Positions 6,709-8,206 of a stretch of DNA of 8,206 nt are shown here, one piece after another; positions within the stretch are counted from its first letter, which is position 1, and the number at the start of each line of letters is the position of its first letter. The position numbers and the translations under genes are program-made. Origin of the DNA: SIAJ01 sp036266155. Its GTDB lineage: Bacteria; Planctomycetota; Planctomycetia; Gemmatales; Gemmataceae. The DNA lies in assembly GCA_036266155.1 (NCBI GenBank), contig DATANR010000495.1:1-8206 (forward strand), written 5' to 3'. The notes below the pieces were generated by a model. It was not told the DNA's origin, did not search any database, and worked only from the letters and a program-made list of their open reading frames with translations.

Positions 6709-7077
6709 TTGGAAGAGATCCTCGTGCCCGTGCTGCAAGTGTTTTTCGAGTTCTTTCTCGAAATACTGATCTACATCGGTCTCGACTTCGCGGCGATGTC
6801 GGACGACGGCAAGAAAACAAACGGCTGCGTATTGTTCGGCCTATTCGCCCTCGCGGGGGTGGCGATCGGGGCCCTGGTCAACTGGCTGCACCCGAATCCC
6901 ATCCTCCACCTGGAGTGGCTGCGCCTGACGAACCTCATCGTCGGCCCGTTCCTGGCCGGCGCTCTCTCCGCCCTCATCGCCCGCTGGCGGCAACGCGACG
7001 GCTGGGCCCATTTCTGGATGGCGTTCAGCTTCGTCCTGGGTTACGACGCTGTCCGGTTCGCTTACGCCCACTTCTAG
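6709..7077 (+). CDS. Small membrane protein with three predicted membrane segments, function unknown
   Basis: 122 residues from a TTG start. Residues 8-30 are an amphipathic aromatic-rich stretch (VFFEFFLEILIYIG). Clear hydrophobic segments follow at about 40-60, 73-91 and 101-120. The short loops contain HPNPILHLEWLR and ARWRQRDGW, and the protein ends RFAYAHF. I do not recognise a named family; the form (hydrophobic segments, conserved-looking HFW and RFAYAH ends) resembles uncharacterised membrane proteins I recall from planctomycetes, which I could not verify. It is the last gene of the rightward cluster, 25 bases after the LRR gene. Codons are strongly G/C-ending, as in its neighbours, which supports real coding. 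Its last 237 bases lie antisense to the C-terminal extension of the isomerase gene, so one of the two frames may be non-coding here; hydrophobic patterning and codon use favour this one. Confidence 0.65.
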   Translation: MEEILVPVLQVFFEFFLEILIYIGLDFAAMSDDGKKTNGCVLFGLFALAGVAIGALVNWLHPNPILHLEWLRLTNLIVGPFLAGALSALIARWRQRDGWAHFWMAFSFVLGYDAVRFAYAHF

Positions 7078-7947
7078 TACTAACTCGTCGGCTTGCGGAG
7101 TCTGCTTCGGCGCCGCCTTCGGATCGAAGCGGCGCAAGAACGCCATCGCCTTCTTCGCAGTCTCGACCGCGTCGTGGCTGTGCCGACTCAATTCCACATA
7201 GAGCCCGCGGCGATAGCCGATCTCGGAGAGTGCCGCGAACATGTCGCTGAAATCGACCTCGCCTTCGCCGAACATCAGGTGTTCGTGAATGCCCTTCTTC
7301 ATGTCCTCGATGTGAATGTTCCAGAGCCAATCCTGCCAGCGCCGAATATGCGCGCCGACCGGCGTCTCGCCCATGCAGACGAGGTGGCCGACGTCGAGCG
7401 TTAGCCCAAAGTTCTTGCGGTTCACCTTGCCGTGCAGCTCGGCGAACTTGTCCATCGTGTCGATGAACATGCCCGGCTCCGGCTCGAAGGCGAGGCGAAT
7501 GCCACGATCGCCGGCAAAGTCGCTCAAGCGCAAGCACGCCTCGACAAGCCGAGCCATGTGAATACGCGGCGGCGAATCGTCTGGCTTGGCGCCTGACCAG
7601 AAGCTGACGGCGTCGGCCTCCAGAGCGGCCCCGAGGCGAACGCATGCTTCCAAGAAATAGAGCCGATCGAGCGACGCATGTCGATCCGGATCGAGCAGCG
7701 TCGGCTGATGCTTGCGCTTCGGGTCGAGGATGAAACGAGCACCGGTCTCGATGACGACGCGCATCCGCGCCTTGCGCAGCTTGGTATCAAGTCGGCGAGC
7801 GCGCTCCATCCAGCGATCGGCCAACGGATCGATCGAGTGGAAGTCGGCCGTGAGCGCCAGCCCGCGATAGCCGAGGTCGGCCAGAATGCTGACGACATCT
7901 TCGAGCCGATGGTGGGCGAAACCGTTGGTGTTGTAACCGAGAAACAT
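6841..7947 (-). CDS. Sugar phosphate isomerase/epimerase, xylose-isomerase-like TIM barrel
   Basis: 368 residues from the ATG at 7947-7945, the natural start because it shares a base with the upstream NifU stop; a longer frame from 8049 would lie inside that gene. Residues 1-274 match the AP2Ec/xylose-isomerase-like fold of metal-dependent sugar epimerases and isomerases. Probable divalent-metal ligands are a Glu in FEPEPGMF (155 or 157), D185 and H188 in LDVGHL, H212 in NIHIEDM, and E252 in YVELSRHSH. The substrate cannot be told from sequence. The barrel is complete by about residue 274 (AMAFLRRF). The remaining 95 or so residues are polar, low in structure and mostly antisense to the small membrane gene, so the annotated length probably overstates the functional protein. 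Possibly a frameshift or lost stop codon exposed this tail; stops occur in the other minus-strand frames near 7075-7085. Confidence 0.82.
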   Translation of the reverse strand: MFLGYNTNGFAHHRLEDVVSILADLGYRGLALTADFHSIDPLADRWMERARRLDTKLRKARMRVVIETGARFILDPKRKHQPTLLDPDRHASLDRLYFLEACVRLGAALEADAVSFWSGAKPDDSPPRIHMARLVEACLRLSDFAGDRGIRLAFEPEPGMFIDTMDKFAELHGKVNRKNFGLTLDVGHLVCMGETPVGAHIRRWQDWLWNIHIEDMKKGIHEHLMFGEGEVDFSDMFAALSEIGYRRGLYVELSRHSHDAVETAKKAMAFLRRFDPKAAPKQTPQADELVLEVGVSEPDSVVTQDEAERHPEMGPAVALPPAGDEGGESAGQERADDEVRQAQPLQVEDGIRVQPVDQGPDRHPREGE

Positions 7948-8186
7948 CAGGGCACCGCTTCCAAGTATTCGACCTCGGGGACGTGTTTGCGCAACTCTTC
8001 TTCCATGCCGCGAACGAGGAACATCACCGTCGCGGGACAGCCGGCACAAGCACCGTTCAAACGCACGCGGGCGCAGCCGTGCTCGATGTCGAGGACTTCA
8101 AGGGCGGAGCCGTCCATGTCGAGCGTCGGAGCGACCTCGGAGCGGAGGATGTGTTCGACACGGGAACGGAGATCGTTGATTTTCAT
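7947..8186 (-). CDS. NifU C-terminal-domain Fe-S scaffold protein
   Basis: 79-residue stand-alone NifU-C (Nfu-type) domain, cytosolic, expected to hold and pass on an Fe-S cluster between two protomers. The signature is CAGCPATVM with C47 and C50, preceded by the typical LNGACAGC strand-turn and followed by a helix (VRGMEEELRKHVPEV). The length is normal for single-domain members. The ATG at 8186-8184 follows AGGG with an 8-base spacer on the minus strand. Its TGA overlaps the next gene's ATG by one base (TGATG), so it and the isomerase are probably co-translated. The genes upstream in this leftward operon lie outside the window. A link to supplying clusters for the nearby formate dehydrogenase is possible but not shown. 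Confidence 0.87.
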   Translation of the reverse strand: MKINDLRSRVEHILRSEVAPTLDMDGSALEVLDIEHGCARVRLNGACAGCPATVMFLVRGMEEELRKHVPEVEYLEAVP

Positions 8187-8206
8187 CTGTGTCGCCCTGG
8201 CGAGCG

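Noticed and set aside
7948..8049. Upstream start for the isomerase at 8049
   Set aside because: It would add 34 Arg-rich residues that fully overlap the NifU-type gene. The ATG at 7947 starts directly at the fold (MFLGYNTNGF) and overlaps the NifU stop in the classic coupled arrangement.

Overview
The window looks like chromosomal DNA from a planctomycete, possibly of the Gemmata/Pirellula type. The evidence is a high-GC genome with strong third-position GC bias, a membrane-anchored leucine-rich-repeat protein whose N-terminus resembles the region preceding planctomycete Ser/Thr kinases, short heptanucleotide tandem repeats inside and between genes, and a decayed C-terminal tail of a type I associate from memory with planctomycete ORFs. 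No search was possible, so the taxonomy is inference.

Left edge (1-430): the first 11 codons of a leftward gene, preceded by a good Shine-Dalgarno sequence. A gene-poor stretch of about 395 bases follows. It contains a probable minus-strand gene remnant (161-355) and a strong hairpin (400-423) directly before the next start codon.

Centre (431-7077, plus strand): four closely spaced genes, probably one operon, with gaps of 46, 27 and 25 bases. The first encodes a NuoE+NuoF fusion, the NADH/FMN diaphorase subunit. The second encodes a NuoG-like, Cys-type molybdopterin formate dehydrogenase alpha subunit. Together they make a two-subunit soluble NAD-linked formate dehydrogenase: formate is oxidised at the Mo/W site, electrons pass along Fe-S clusters to FMN, and NAD+ is reduced. 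The third encodes a single-pass membrane protein with a cytoplasmic kinase-associated module (no kinase) and an exported leucine-rich-repeat domain. The fourth encodes a small protein with three membrane segments, starting at TTG.

Right edge (6841-8186, minus strand): a NifU-C-type Fe-S protein gene and a xylose-isomerase-like TIM-barrel gene, overlapping by one base (TGATG) and so probably translationally coupled. The isomerase frame continues about 95 codons past its fold and runs antisense through most of the small membrane gene.

The most notable points are two related heptamer arrays (one in frame inside the formate dehydrogenase, one forming the junction to the LRR gene), loss of two of the four ligands of the NuoG-type His/Cys [4Fe-4S] cluster, the hairpin covering the only candidate Shine-Dalgarno of the operon, and the convergent gene overlap. 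I found no CRISPR array, complete tRNA, rRNA or intact mobile element.
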